DNA from: Oncomelania hupensis
Lineage: Eukaryota > Mollusca > Gastropoda > Littorinimorpha > Pomatiopsidae
Direction: 5' to 3'
Length of the DNA stretch: 64,000 nt
Assembly: GCA_036898135.1 (NCBI GenBank)
Contig: CM072516.1
Location: 67,567,596 to 67,631,595, forward strand
How positions within the stretch are numbered: the stretch's first letter is position 1; each line of letters begins with the position of its first letter. The position numbers were made by a program, and so were the translations under genes. The notes beneath the pieces are model-generated. The model searched no databases. It was not told the origin of the DNA and saw nothing but the letters and a program-made list of their open reading frames with translations. Shown here piece by piece: positions 45,362-57,377 of this stretch.

Positions 45362-45379
45362 TGGCGAGCCTGCCAGGAT
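45362..45379 (+). other. Primer-binding site of element I
   Basis: TGGCGAGCCTGCCAGGAT, seven bases after the LTR end, the same spacing as in element II. Confidence 0.65.
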
Positions 45380-45721
45380 CTGTGTATAATAGGAATTGGG
45401 TATAACCGGTTCTAAGTACAATAAAAGTAGATAACAGCAGTAGTAGAATAACTTAGAATAGTGGTAACAAGGACTGATCAGTTTTGGGTGCACTGTTCTT
45501 TAGTTAAAAACCTTTTTTGCTTCAATTATTTTTGTGCCTGTATGTTGCATTGTTCTTTTGCAGGTTTTGCTTAAATAACTGTTGTATGCCATTTGATTCT
45601 TGTTTTATTCTATTATTGATTACGAATTTTATGGTCTTTGCATTGTTGTTATTGAATTGCAATATTGCTAGTGTTTTGGTATTCCACGTGATTCAGAGGT
45701 TGTTCATAGACACGTTTGACA

Positions 45722-46753
45722 ATGTCGGACCCAGTGGCCTTGAGATTGCGTTTCAAGGAACTAGGAGAAGCTTTACACTTAGCAGGGGGAGACCTAATTG
45801 CGTATATAAATGCAGAGGTAGAGAAACAGGAGGCTAAGGCAGAGAGAGCAGCAGAGAGAGAGGCAAAGAAGTTAGAAGCAGAGAGAGAGGCGAAGAAACT
45901 CGAAGCAGAACAGAAGAAACTCGAAGCAGAACAGAAGAAACTAGAAGCAGAGCAGAAGAAATTAGAAGCAGAGAGAGAAACGAGGAAATTAGAGCTAGAG
46001 GCAGAAAGAGAACAGAAGAAGGCAGCATTAGCAGCAGAGAGAGAAGCAGAAAGTAGGAGATGGGAGTATGAGCGGGCAGAAAAAGAAAAAGAGAGGGAAG
46101 AAAAGGAAAAAGAAAGACAACATGAGTTAGAGCTAAGAAGATTGGGATCAGGAGCTTCAAGTTCTTCCTCAACCCCTCCCCACTCAGATCAACTAGAGGT
46201 AGCATCCAACCCTGTACAAGGAATGTCATTCCCACTGGGGACATTCAATGAGAGAGAAGAAGGTCTAGATCTCTATCTGACTAGGTTTGAGCGTCTAGCA
46301 ACAGAGTATAAACTAGATCCCACTCATTGGTCTTTTAAGCTTAGCCAAGGGCTTAGAGGAAAGGCTTATGACATCTACAGTAAGCTACCGACTGACAGAG
46401 TGACTGACTATCACAAGGTAAAAGAGGCACTCCTAACGGGATTCGAACTAACAGGAGAATGCTACCGGCAAAAATTCCGCACCAATCGGAGAGTGAAAGG
46501 AGAGAGCTATGCGCAGTTCGCGGATCGGTTGTCCACAATGCTGGATAAGTGGATTAGCCAGTCAGCCACGGCTAAGACGTATGATGGACTGACAGAACTG
46601 TTAGTATGGGAACAGCTACGGGAAACCATGACCCCCGAGCTGAGAACATTCTCAGTAGAGCAGGGCGCGGAAAGACACTGGAAGATCTGGTCAAGGTCGC
46701 AGATAGGTACGTGGCCGCCCACAGAGAAGCCAAGAGCTTCAGGCGAGACCTAA
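45722..46753 (+). CDS. gag: Gag of element I, frame lost near codon 318
   Basis: Starts at ATG 45722 (MSDPVALRL). The motif LHLAGGDLIAYI matches the other Gags. Residues about 38-145 form a long charged helix with a KKLEAEQ heptad repeated about four times. The capsid region follows (YLTRFERLATEY, LSQGLRGKAYDIYSKL, YRQKFRTNRR, MLDKWISQ). Homology ends at EQGAER (about 46674). The sequence AGACACTGG has two extra bases against element III, after which the real product continues in the next frame, and the residues to 46753 are out of frame. Confidence 0.9.
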   Translation: MSDPVALRLRFKELGEALHLAGGDLIAYINAEVEKQEAKAERAAEREAKKLEAEREAKKLEAEQKKLEAEQKKLEAEQKKLEAERETRKLELEAEREQKKAALAAEREAESRRWEYERAEKEKEREEKEKERQHELELRRLGSGASSSSSTPPHSDQLEVASNPVQGMSFPLGTFNEREEGLDLYLTRFERLATEYKLDPTHWSFKLSQGLRGKAYDIYSKLPTDRVTDYHKVKEALLTGFELTGECYRQKFRTNRRVKGESYAQFADRLSTMLDKWISQSATAKTYDGLTELLVWEQLRETMTPELRTFSVEQGAERHWKIWSRSQIGTWPPTEKPRASGET

Positions 46754-49700
46754 AGCCTAACGGGAAAGAGGCACAGAAACGAAGCCCTAACCGAGAAGAG
46801 CGCACCGCGAATAAGCCGAATAACCCCCGACCTGGGCAAAATAAAGGACCCAACACGGAATTCGGGAAAAGAGGTCCCGCAGAACAGAGACGGTATTGTT
46901 CGTTCTGCAACAGAAACAATCACTCCACCGCAGAATGTTTCAAGTTGGCCGCACAACGTAGGGAAGAGCGCGAAAGCCGGCCAGCGCACAGAGTTCTAAC
47001 TCAAAGTAGCGGTAACAAGCCACACACAATCGGAGATCACCCATCGGTGACAGACACGGTCAAGGTCAACGGAAAAGAAGCGAACTGTCTGTATGACACA
47101 GGTCTATCATACGACGCGATAGTTAGCGAATCTCTTGTATCGCGCGCGGACTTGACAGACAAGACAGTCGAACTACAAGGAGCAGACTTGACGAAACCGA
47201 CGACTACTTGCCCAATAGCTTGGATAGAAGTAGAGAGTAGGTACGTCACAGGACGAATCCAAGCAGCTGTTTTACAGAAACCCCTGTATGATCTAGTGCT
47301 AGGCTGTAGGTATGTGTTCTTAGGCACGCCCCCTAAAACTGTAGAGATAGCTGCAGTGCAAACCAGGGCCCAAGCTAAAACCCAACCACCCCAGCCCGAG
47401 TTCGCTCCGAATCCAGGACTCGAAGAGATCAAAACAGCACAGAAAGAAGACACCTCGATAGCGAAGTGCTTCCAGAAGCTACCCAAGGCGCACACACCCC
47501 CGCACAAGGGAGACTTCTACATGGAAGAGGGAGTTCTACATCGCCAAGGAGATGGAGATCACACCCAACTAGTACTACCAGCCACCCTTCGAGCCCAAGT
47601 ACTAGAACTAGGCCACAGCATGCCACTCAGCGGACACATGGGAATTGGAGCCACAGTGCAGAGAATCAGCGCACACACTATTGGCCAGGAATCACGGAGG
47701 ATGTCAAGCGCTACGTGAAATCTTGCCACCAATGTCAACGATATTCCCCGCGACATCACACCGTACCAGTTACCTTAGGACCATCGGTAGTAGTCGGCGT
47801 ACCATTCCAGCAAGTCTCAGTAGACATAGTAGGACCACTGCCCATGACCAAGAAGCGGAACAGATTTCTACTCACACTCGTCGACGCATGTACGATGTGG
47901 TGCGAAGCAGTCCCGTTGCCAGCGATCGACACCAAGAAGATTGCAGATGCACTCATTGCCATCTTTACCAGAGTCGGATTCCCGGACAGCATTAGAACGG
48001 ACAACGGATCTCAGTTCGCCGGCCGCCTGATGCAAGACGTGTTCGAGTTGATACAAGTTCATCACATTCGCACACCACCATACCACCCCGCCAGCAACGG
48101 ACAAGTAGAAAGACTGAATGGAACCCTTCTCACCATACTCAGGAAAGTCGCCGACGACAATCCAGAAGCGTGGGACACCTTAGTGAATGCGGCACTGTTC
48201 GCATATAGAGAAACGCCCCATGCAGCCACAGGCTACACCCCGTCAACATTGCTATTCGGCAGACCTCTAGCAGGACCGCTAGAAGCCCTACGCAGAAGTT
48301 GGACGGAAGCCAAGATAGACGACACACCAAGAGGTGCCACCAAGTACGTCGCAGACCTGCAGGAAACCCTCAAAGCAACGTGGAAGAAAGCTGGGGAAGC
48401 ACTGAAGAAGGCAAGAGCCCGTCAGGCGAAGTACTACAACCGCCACGCGAAGGACAGAGAACTGCAAGTCGGCGATCAAGTGCTACTCTTACTTCCAAGT
48501 GGAACCAACAAGCTGGACATCGCTTGGAGAGGACCGTACCGGGTGACTGCCAAGAAATCCAAGACAGTCTACCAAGTAGAGGTGAACGGGAGAGCCCGAT
48601 ACCACCACATCAATCTCCTCAAGAAATACACGGACCGACCAGCGACCCCCAGCACTCACAACTTGCTAGCCATCGCCATCGCGGAAGAAGGAGAAAGCAG
48701 GGAGACGAATGCAGTAGAGTATCCCCTGCATTCCAAAGAAACCTACAAAGACGTGATACTCAACGGAGACCTAGCCGCTAAACAGCAACAGCAAGTACTA
48801 CAGGTCATTCGACAACATCAGACTGTGCTAACAGACCGACCAGGGAGGACAGACCTCGTCGAAGTAACCTTAACGGTGACCGACCCAACACCCGTCCGCC
48901 AGAAGCTCTACCCGATGCCACTGTCTCAGCAGCGAGCCATCAAGGAAGAGATAGACACCTTACTGGCAGCCGGAATCATCTCAGAGTCTACCTCACCCTA
49001 CAGCGCAGGCACGGTATTGTTGCGAAAACCCAACGGAGAGCATCGACTGTGCATCGACTTCAGACTCCTGAATGCGGTAACGCAGTTCCAGCCAGAGCCA
49101 CTCCCAGACCAGACAGACCTATTTGCCAAGCTACAGCGCGCTAAGTACTTCTCACGCATCGACCTCAGCAAAGGATACTATCAGATACCAGTACAACCAC
49201 AAGTCCGAAAGTACCTAGCTTTCAGCACTATGGAAGGACACTTCGAATTCAACGTGCTTCCATTCGGACTCCACAACGCACCCAGCATCTTCAGCGCCAT
49301 GATGCGAAAACTCCTGGCACCCCTGAGCAGCGAGCACCTGCACTCGTTTATGGACGACATCCTCATCGCAACACCTACGTGGGAGGAACATGTCACGCTC
49401 CTACAACAACTACTCGCCCGCCTCAGAGACACGGGATTGACGGCAAGACCCACCAAATGTCAGATTGGATTCACAGAACTAGAATTTCTGGGACACACCA
49501 TCAGTCAAGGAAGCCTGCGACCGGTAGAGAAGACAGTGAAACGCCTACTCGACGCTCCTAGGCCCAAGACCAAGAAGGAAGTGCAGTCGTTTCTAGGACT
49601 CTGCGGCTTCTACCAGAAATTCATCCCCAACTACAACAGCATCGCCGTGCCACTGACAAATGGAACCCGGAAAATCGCCCCGGACAAAGTCGTATGGACA

Positions 49701-50231
49701 GCGGAATGTGAGACAGCATTCCAAACCCTCAAGGACAGAATGACATCGGCGCCAGTACTCCACCTACCCGATTTGACTCAGCCATTCGTTCTTCGCACCG
49801 ACGCCAGCGACTTAGGCCTCGGAGCAGTACTGCTACAGCGCGACCCCAAGAATGCCGAGACGCTATTCCCTGTCGCCTACGCCAGCAGAAAATTGAGACC
49901 CGCCGAGACCCACTACGCCACGTCGGAGAAAGAATGTCTTGGACTAGTCTGGGCCATACAGAAATTCCAACTCTACCTGTATGGGACCCACTTCACAGTT
50001 CAGGTGGACCACCAACCACTATCGTTCCTGGCAGCCTCCAAGTCTTTGAACTCTCGCCTGATGCGATGGGCACTCACCCTTCAGGCGTACTCATTCCAGA
50101 TCGAGTACATCCCCGGCAAAGAGAACCACGGAGCCGACTACCTCAGTCGCCATCTCGTGGAGGACACAGCAGCTGTCGCCCACCCATCACAACTAAGGGC
50201 CACAGCACCAGAATTCGTCCCCGCCCAGTAA
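46675..50231 (+). CDS. pol: Gag end plus Pol of element I: PR-INT-RT-RNase H, one frameshift
   Basis: The first part (to about 47685) holds the CCHC knuckle CSFCNRNNHSTAEC (46897-46938), protease with CLYDTGLS (DTG 47095-47103) and the integrase zinc finger (GHSMPLSGH). A 1-bp deletion near 47685 (ACACACTATT against ACACTACTATT in III) shifts the frame. The second part has CHQC, DDE Asp at 47823, Asp at 48000 and Glu at 48108 (35 residues apart), WRGPY at 48526, RT with RIDLSKGYYQIPV, FMDDILIAT (49347-49373) and TARPTKCQIG, and RNase H with RTDASDLGLGAVLL, SEKECLGLVWA and VDHQPLSF. All catalytic residues I can identify are present. Confidence 0.93.
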
Positions 50232-50398
50232 TACCCTGTCACTAGTGTCCATAGCTACCTGGCACAGCATTGCAGCTCAGGTAGAGCAACTTAATTAGTT
50301 TGTAAATAGGACCCTAGGATAGTGCAGTGTTAAACTAGGCTCTGTAGTAGAAAAAGGTCGAATCCAGTAGTCATCGCCTTTTTTCAGTTGAGGGAGCC

Positions 50399-51910
50399 TG
50401 TCATGAACTGGCTAGTTTTAACTCTGCCGATTACTATTTAGCCTTGTGTAGTCATTGTAACATTAGAGAGAGGAGTGTATTACACAGCAGCAATTAAAGT
50501 GCACACTGCGAGCCAGACCCTCACAGCTTAGGGACTCAGCACTTGAGCTTTGAATCGGACCGTTTTAACCAATGAGAGCTTAGGCTAAGCGGTTGGAGCC
50601 AGTTTGACTGGGTCCAAGCCTCGCACAGTTTTGGTCAGTTGGGAGGAATACACCGAAGTGTTAACAGCTAGATAGCTGGCAGAGAAATCTCTCCACACAT
50701 AGACCAGGAAGCAGGACTTAGGAATCTTAGAATTCTCTTAAGTCGTCACGGGCCTGAACTTGTCAAACAGGTAAATGAACACCCTTCTGTTTCATCGTGA
50801 TATATTTATATTATTGTTGAAATTATGTTTGAAGAATTTGCTCTGCATAAATGTGAGTTATTAATCCGAATTTGCGTGAACACGTGGAACAGCCGAACAC
50901 GTGGCGAAACACGACCGGTTGCGCCGCCATGTTGTATCCCGTACGGAACCACTGTTGTTTAACTTATATGTATGTTTGCAGACCAGTGGCTGTACCCGTG
51001 AATGTTTATAATATTATTAATTCTGTATGTGTATAGTTAGACACGATTGATATTTATGTATGTATAGGAATTTAGAGTGAGATTCCAGTGGACCCCGGAA
51101 GTAGCAGAATGTTCGTCGCTTATGTATAGAGATGTGGAGCTATCACTGAGGGCTACTTTGGCTTTCAGTGAGACGCTCTGCACAAACCGATTATTCAGGG
51201 TTGTGCAGAATTTCGTCTCTTATATTACAGACGAGCAGGCGAGCTATCCTGTGAGCCCCACTCCACAGAAACGACGAGTTGGTTGAGGAACCTCTACCGC
51301 ACAAGTCGGAAAGAGCTACCCGGAACAACACCCTGTCAGACCCCACAGCGTGGCAAGGGAACCCAACTACACAACTACACAGGTGCACCTGAAGCTACCT
51401 CACAGAAGGACTTCGCACGCACCATACAGCAGTTAAGTGTAACAACAACAGTGCACTTAAACTGATCGAAAACGGACCACAGTAGTCCAACTCTTCAGAA
51501 ACTGTAAAACGGACCACAGTAGTCCAATCTACATGAAAACTTATAGCAAGTGCCCGAGGAAGAAAAAACAGCTGCCTAGACTATCAGCGATCGAACTATT
51601 AGCATTGACTGAGACTTTTTAAGTTAGAGTAGTACCTAGAAAACCTTGTATAGAGTAGAAGAAATAAATGTGTGATTTTAACTGTTATCAAGTGGCTGGA
51701 CTACATATGATTCATAGCCGTGTGAAAGCTAGTGTGACAGTAATCTTTTACCATTTTTCTATCTATCTCTGTACCCCAACCTTAACACAGAACGAGCTAA
51801 ACAAATAAATTTATTAAAGTAATTCATAGGGTGACTTACTAGCAGTTCCCACCGAATAAACGTGAGGGTCCATAATTCCATTGTGCAGAGCCCATAAACC
51901 CCACGTGACA
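50399..51910 (+). repeat. 3' LTR of element I
   Basis: 1,512 bp, preceded by TTGAGGGAGCC as a purine tract. Confidence 0.96.
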
Positions 51911-53180
51911 GCCCCAACATCAGACTATCAGACAGGATCTCTAAGAACATCTGCAGGTTGACCAAGTCCCGATGAAGGGCATAGCATAGTGCACGGCGAC
52001 TAGAATGCCAAGGTTGGCCCAGATGCTTACCACAACTGTGGAGACACATGTAGACCTAACTGCAACAACTAGACAATTGAAAGAGGTCTGAATAATCTGC
52101 TAGAACTACCGACATCACCAACAACATCTATATCATGTGTTCGTAGACTTCAAGAAAACGTTTGAACGAGTCTCGCATGCAGCTCTGTGGGCAACCGTGA
52201 GAGCATGTAACATCAACCCTAACATTATTGAAATCATCAAAAGCCTGTATGACAAAACTACCAGTAAAGTCCTCCACAACAGGGCCATAGATAACTGGAA
52301 TCGGATGCCTACTCTCTCCAACATCTTCCTGGAGCGCATCATGTCAGATGCCGTTGCAGATCATGAAGGCACAGTCAACATAGGGGATAGAGCAATCTCC
52401 AACCTCAGTTTTGCGGATAAAATTGATGGATTGGCTGGAGAGAACAAGAACTTGAACAGCTGGTACAGAGGCTTGACACCATCACCAGAGCCTTTGGAAT
52501 GGAAATAAGCGCAGAAAAGACCAATCTAATGACCAACAAAACCAATGGCATCAAATCGGACATCAAAGTCCAAGGTCAATCCCTCAAATTCAAATATTTA
52601 GGAGCCATTGTATCTGCTGACAATGGATCCCGACAGGAAGTCCTCTCCAGGATAGCACAAGCTGCTGCCCTGACAAGAGGTACATCACTCTACTATCAAA
52701 GGTAAGGCTCCTACGCTCCCTTGTCATCTCCATCTTTCTATACTCTTGCAAAATATGAATCCTCAAAGCAGACCTACAACAAAGAATACAAAGCATGGAG
52801 ATGAAGTGCTACAAACGATTTCTGGGCATTTTCTATACCCAGCTCATCACCAACGACGAAGTCCGACAGACCATCACACCAGCCATGTGCCACACGATGA
52901 CATGCTCATCACAGTTGTAAAGAAATGGAAACTCCGATGGTATGGCCACGTCACCAGAGCATCGGGTCTTGCAAAGACCATCCTGAAATGCACTGTGCAA
53001 AGAGGCAGGAGAAGAGGAAGACAGAAAAAGATGTGAGTGAACAACATTCAAGAATGGACTGGTTTGACACTGAGCGAAGCCGTGAGGATTACTGAGAAAG
53101 ATTGAGTACGCTGGTTAAACGATCATCTGTGGTGCCCCAACGACTTTCGAGTTACAGGATAGGATAGTATAGGAAGGTAT
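51911..53180 (+). pseudogene. RTE-type LINE copy C, part 3 (endonuclease-RT fusion by deletion)
   Basis: Starts with the duplicated GCCCC and then AACATCAGACTATCAG, the continuation of part 2. About 200 bp of endonuclease (GDWN-equivalent region) join near 52090-52115 directly to the RT block VFVDFKKTFERVSHAAL, so over 1 kb is deleted. Later RT (FADKIDGLAGENKN, GMEISAEKTNLMTN) and the tail (RWYGHVTRASGLAKTI) follow, ending GGATAGGATAGTATAGG near 53178. Frame breaks are frequent, and FADD reads FADK. Confidence 0.87.
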
Positions 53181-53282
53181 CTTTTTAGGCCTAAGCAAAA
53201 TTACCTCTGAGTAATGACATAGGATTTTAATCTTGTGCTTATCTACTTAGGCCTGCTCATAGGAGCCCCTTTTTATGACTGT

Positions 53283-53453
53283 CTATCCTATTCTATCCTA
53301 TCGCATAACTCAAAGGTCATTGGGGCACCACATTATGATCGTTTAACCAGCGTACTCCATCTTTCTCTGTTCTCAGCCACCATTAAGGTCTCGTTTGGTC
53401 TCAAACCAGTCCATTCTCGAATGTTGTCCTCCCACCTCTTTTTCTGTCTCCCT
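53283..53453 (-). mobile_element. RTE-type LINE copy G, 3' end part
   Basis: Minus-strand RTE 3' end (TATCCTATTCTATCCTATCG at its + strand left side, then AACTCAAAGGTCATTGGGGC). It stops at TGTCTCCC, where an unclassified insertion begins. Confidence 0.85.
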
Positions 53454-54397
53454 GTCACGTCACCCGAATGGAATCAGGGACTTCAGCTCAAACAGCGAGT
53501 GAGGGGATTCAAACTCAAACTAAAATACTAACACAAATACCAGATGAACATATTCTTTTATTTAACACATATACACACAGGAATTTGGGAAATCTAACCC
53601 TACCTCAACCCTTAACCGGTCCCCACAACCCCAGCAATTAACAAACAATTACCTCCCTTGACTTATCCGTAACCCCTTAAACATTGAACACAAAGTGCTA
53701 ACACAACCAATGATACAACAATATAAAATAAACATGAAGTATTACAACAGATGTCTTATTTATACAATCAATAAGATTTGAGAGAAATGTATTTAATTAA
53801 TATCAAACCCTTTACATAAACCTGCACAATTGTTCGTTACTCATTACTAAGCTTAACTACTAACTTCTGGAATCAGCAACACAAGTCTTTTGCTTTTCCA
53901 CACTGAGTTCCAGAAAATCTCCACACTGTTTCCAAAACTATCACAGTCTATAGAAGAACAAGACTTGATCACCATCTTCAACGAGTCCCGTGAAATCACT
54001 GTATTAAATGTTCACTAAGTGTTTAATATGTTTTATTTGCGTGTAGTGTTGTATGTTAGTTCATGTGTGCGAAACCCTGAGTACCACAACCCCAAGCAGT
54101 AGGGGTCATGCAGCGCAAAGGCAGCAAAGGTCACGCAGCGCCCAACAGCCGCAACGTCACGGCTATTCGGTTCCGGTTCAGAACATCGTTGAACCAAAGC
54201 ACGGCACCATACAACACCAGCATGGAAGCAACAGCAAACAAGCATGCAGTCACACAGGCAAGCAGGCTCAACCTGGTCAACATAATAACTCATCTTACAA
54301 GGCTATCCAAATGTAATGTAAACATAACATGGGAAATAACTCCTTCCGCCGTCCGCCATCTTGGACTGTTTTTTATGCATTACAAATAATTCCTCAT
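53454..54397. mobile_element. Unclassified insertion, about 0.94 kb, in RTE copy G
   Basis: Interrupts the RTE sequence between TGTCTCCC and CTGCATCCTTGCACC, which are adjacent in copy D. It begins TGTCACGTCACCC and contains TGCATTACA near its right end, so a solo LTR on either strand is possible, but I find no clean target duplication and no coding region. It contains GTCCGCCATCTTG near 54350. Confidence 0.55.
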
Positions 54398-55995
54398 CTT
54401 CTGCATCCTTGCACCGGGTCTTGCAGGATGGTTTTTCCAAGGCATGATGCTCTGCTGATGCGGCCACAGCATCGGAGTTTCCATTTCTTCACCACTGTAA
54501 GCATGTCATCATGTTGTCCAATGGCTTGTGTGATGGTCTGTCGGATTTCGTTGTTGGTGATGTGCTGGGTATAGGAAATGCCCAGAAGTCTTCTGTAGCA
54601 CCTCATGCTTTGTATTCTTCGTTGTAGATCTGCTGCGAGGGTCCATGTTTCTCAAGCGTATAGGAAGATGGAGATGACAAGGGAGAGCAGCAGCCCTACC
54701 TTTGAATGTAGACTGATGGTTTGTCTTTCCAAATGGGCATCAACCTTGTCAGGGCGGCAAGTTGTTTGTGAGATCCTGGAGAGAACTTCATGTCGGGACC
54801 CATTGCCTGATGCAATGGCTCCTGAATATTTGAAGCTATGCACTGTGTTGAGGGATTTGCCTTGGACTTTGATTTCCATGTGATGCCATTGGTGTTGTTG
54901 GTCATCATTTTGGTCTCCTCTGCACTTATTTCCATTCCATAGGCTCTGGGGGTGTTGTCAAGCCTCTGTACTAGCTGATTAATTTCTTGTTCGTCTCCAG
55001 CCAATCCATCAATGTCATCATTAAACGGAGGTTAGAGATTTCTCTAACTCCTATGCTGACTGTACCTTCGTGATCTGAAATGATGAGCTCTAGGAAGATG
55101 TTAAAGATTGTTGGAGAGATCGAGTAGTCATCTTTGACGCACAACGAATTTTGTTCTGAACCAGTTCCCGATGGCACTGTTGTGGAGGACTGCGCTAGTA
55201 GCCTTGTCATACAGGCTTTTGATCACTTCAATGATGTTAGGGCTGATGTTGTACACTCTCATGGTTGCTCACAGAGCTGCATGTCAGACTCGGTCGAACG
55301 CTTTCTTGAAGTCTACAAACATATGATACAGGTGTTGTTGGTGTTGTGGTTAGTTCTCGCACATTATTCTGATGTTGATAATCTGTTAAGTGATACTTCG
55401 CCCTGGCCTGAATACTGATAGTTCTTCAGCTATGATTTGTTCAGATTCAGGTTTCAACCTGTTGAGCATTACTTTCTGGAGGACCTTGCTGGGATGGCTG
55501 ATGAGGCTGATGCTGCGGTAATTTTCACACTCCTGAAGGTTACCCTTTTTGGGAAGAGTGATGACAAGTGACTGGTTCCATGGTGTAGGCCACTCCCCAC
55601 TCTGTCAGATCTTGTTATAGATAATGGTGAGTGCGTCAATCATCGCTTCCCCTCCGGTTTCCAGCAATTCCGCGGATATGTTGTCCGCTCCCGATGACTT
55701 CCCATATTTAGTGGTTGCACTGCTGCCTCAGTTTCTTTTCAGAGAATTGGGAGGGTTTCTTCATCTTCTCTGCTCTGGGGACATGCTAGAACTGATGGGT
55801 CTCCGTTTGGTTTGTGTTTATAAAGATCAGAGCAGTACTCTGTCCATCTATCCAAGACTTCTTGATTTTCTGTAAGACATATGCCAGACTTGCTTTGGAT
55901 CGTGGAGACCTTGGGCTGTTTAACACTTGTCAACCTTTTCCCAGTCTGGTAGTCATTCTTGCTGTTGTCCACGGTTTCTTCTTTGGGCGGTGCTT
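54398..55995 (-). pseudogene. RTE-type LINE copy G, RT region
   Basis: Minus-strand RT remnants in several frames: the block around QTGKRLTSVKQPKVSTIQSK, the FFQKG-like finger region, ILNQLK-like and DFKKAFDRV regions, GMEISAEETKMMTNNTNG, and YACETW-like and LQRRIQ segments. It is 5'-truncated at about 55995 after AAGCACCGCCCAAAGAAGAA, with a short deletion compared with copy B. It is inactive. Confidence 0.85.
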
Positions 55996-56730
55996 GCTTA
56001 TCTTAATTTTATAGTCCCCTATACGCGCTGTATCCGTGGACTTAAAATTTTTATCCTACGCGTGTAGGCTAGGCCTACGACGATGTTACTCCATGTGTGT
56101 ATTCTTGTACACTACACAGGAACTGCTGCTAATTGTTAGCGAGCAATGTGTATTTAATAGCGTACAGATGTTACTCCCCAACTGTGTAGCGAAAAGGAAT
56201 TGTGTTTGTCAGTAAAGCCTTTAAGTGCATAGAGTCATTTGAATAATATAGACACACTGCGTAGCTGAGACTGGCATAGTGGAGAGTGTGGAGTTGCGGA
56301 CGTAAGCCTCGACTAGTCTCAGCTTCGACGTGTGGTTAAGACATTCACATTGTTTTTCCCCCCTCCATAATTTATTTAAAGTTCAGATATGACGAAACCT
56401 TACATTAACACACTAATTCAGTAATTGTCTCTAAACACAACTTTTTCCTTTAACAGGACCCACTTCGACCACGCCCCCCTCGACTTTAAACATTTGCCTT
56501 TAACATTCACAGTGAGTGTAGCCCCACTGAAAAAATGAGCATACAACAAAAAATAACTTTATATAGTATAGTTATTTTGTAAATGGATAAATTTCGTAGT
56601 TTGTGTGCCTATTAATAAAAACAGCCATGGGCGCATGGCAACCCAACCAACGTTCTGGACCTAAAAATAGTAGCTACCAAAGCCGGTAAGAGATAGAACC
56701 CGTAAAAAAATTAATCGTAAGGTTTTTCGT
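55996..56730. other. No gene seen
   Basis: AT-rich sequence without a supported frame. Confidence 0.55.
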
Positions 56731-56731
56731 T

Positions 56732-57308
<577 letters not shown>

Positions 57309-57377
57309 CCGGTTGCTAAAATAGACCCTATCCATCCCCAGACACCATCCTCAAGCCGCGTAGGTCACTCACAACTA

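Larger units (their letters stand above)
43844..51910 (+). mobile_element. Ty3 element I, Gmr1-like, youngest and most complete copy
   Basis: 8,067 bp with 1.51-kb LTRs (43844-45354 and 50399-51910; TGTCATGAAC...ACGTGACA), TSD GCCCC, PBS at 45362 and purine tract at about 50388-50398. LTR comparison by eye finds five substitutions and one 1-bp indel, so they are about 99.6% identical. Internal order is gag, CCHC, protease, integrase (zinc finger, DDE, GPY), RT, RNase H. There is no env: only about 165 bp separate the pol stop from the 3' LTR. Two frame changes, near 46675 and 47685, interrupt an otherwise continuous gag-pol. Confidence 0.96.

Noticed and set aside
45716..45721. TTG start two codons before the gag ATG of element I
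   Set aside because: The ATG at 45722 matches the start of the other Gags (MAD, MSD) and is the ordinary eukaryotic start.
50232..50398. An env or other third gene in element I
   Set aside because: Only about 165 bp separate the pol stop from the LTR. No extra frame is present in elements II or IV either, so these are retrotransposons without an envelope gene.
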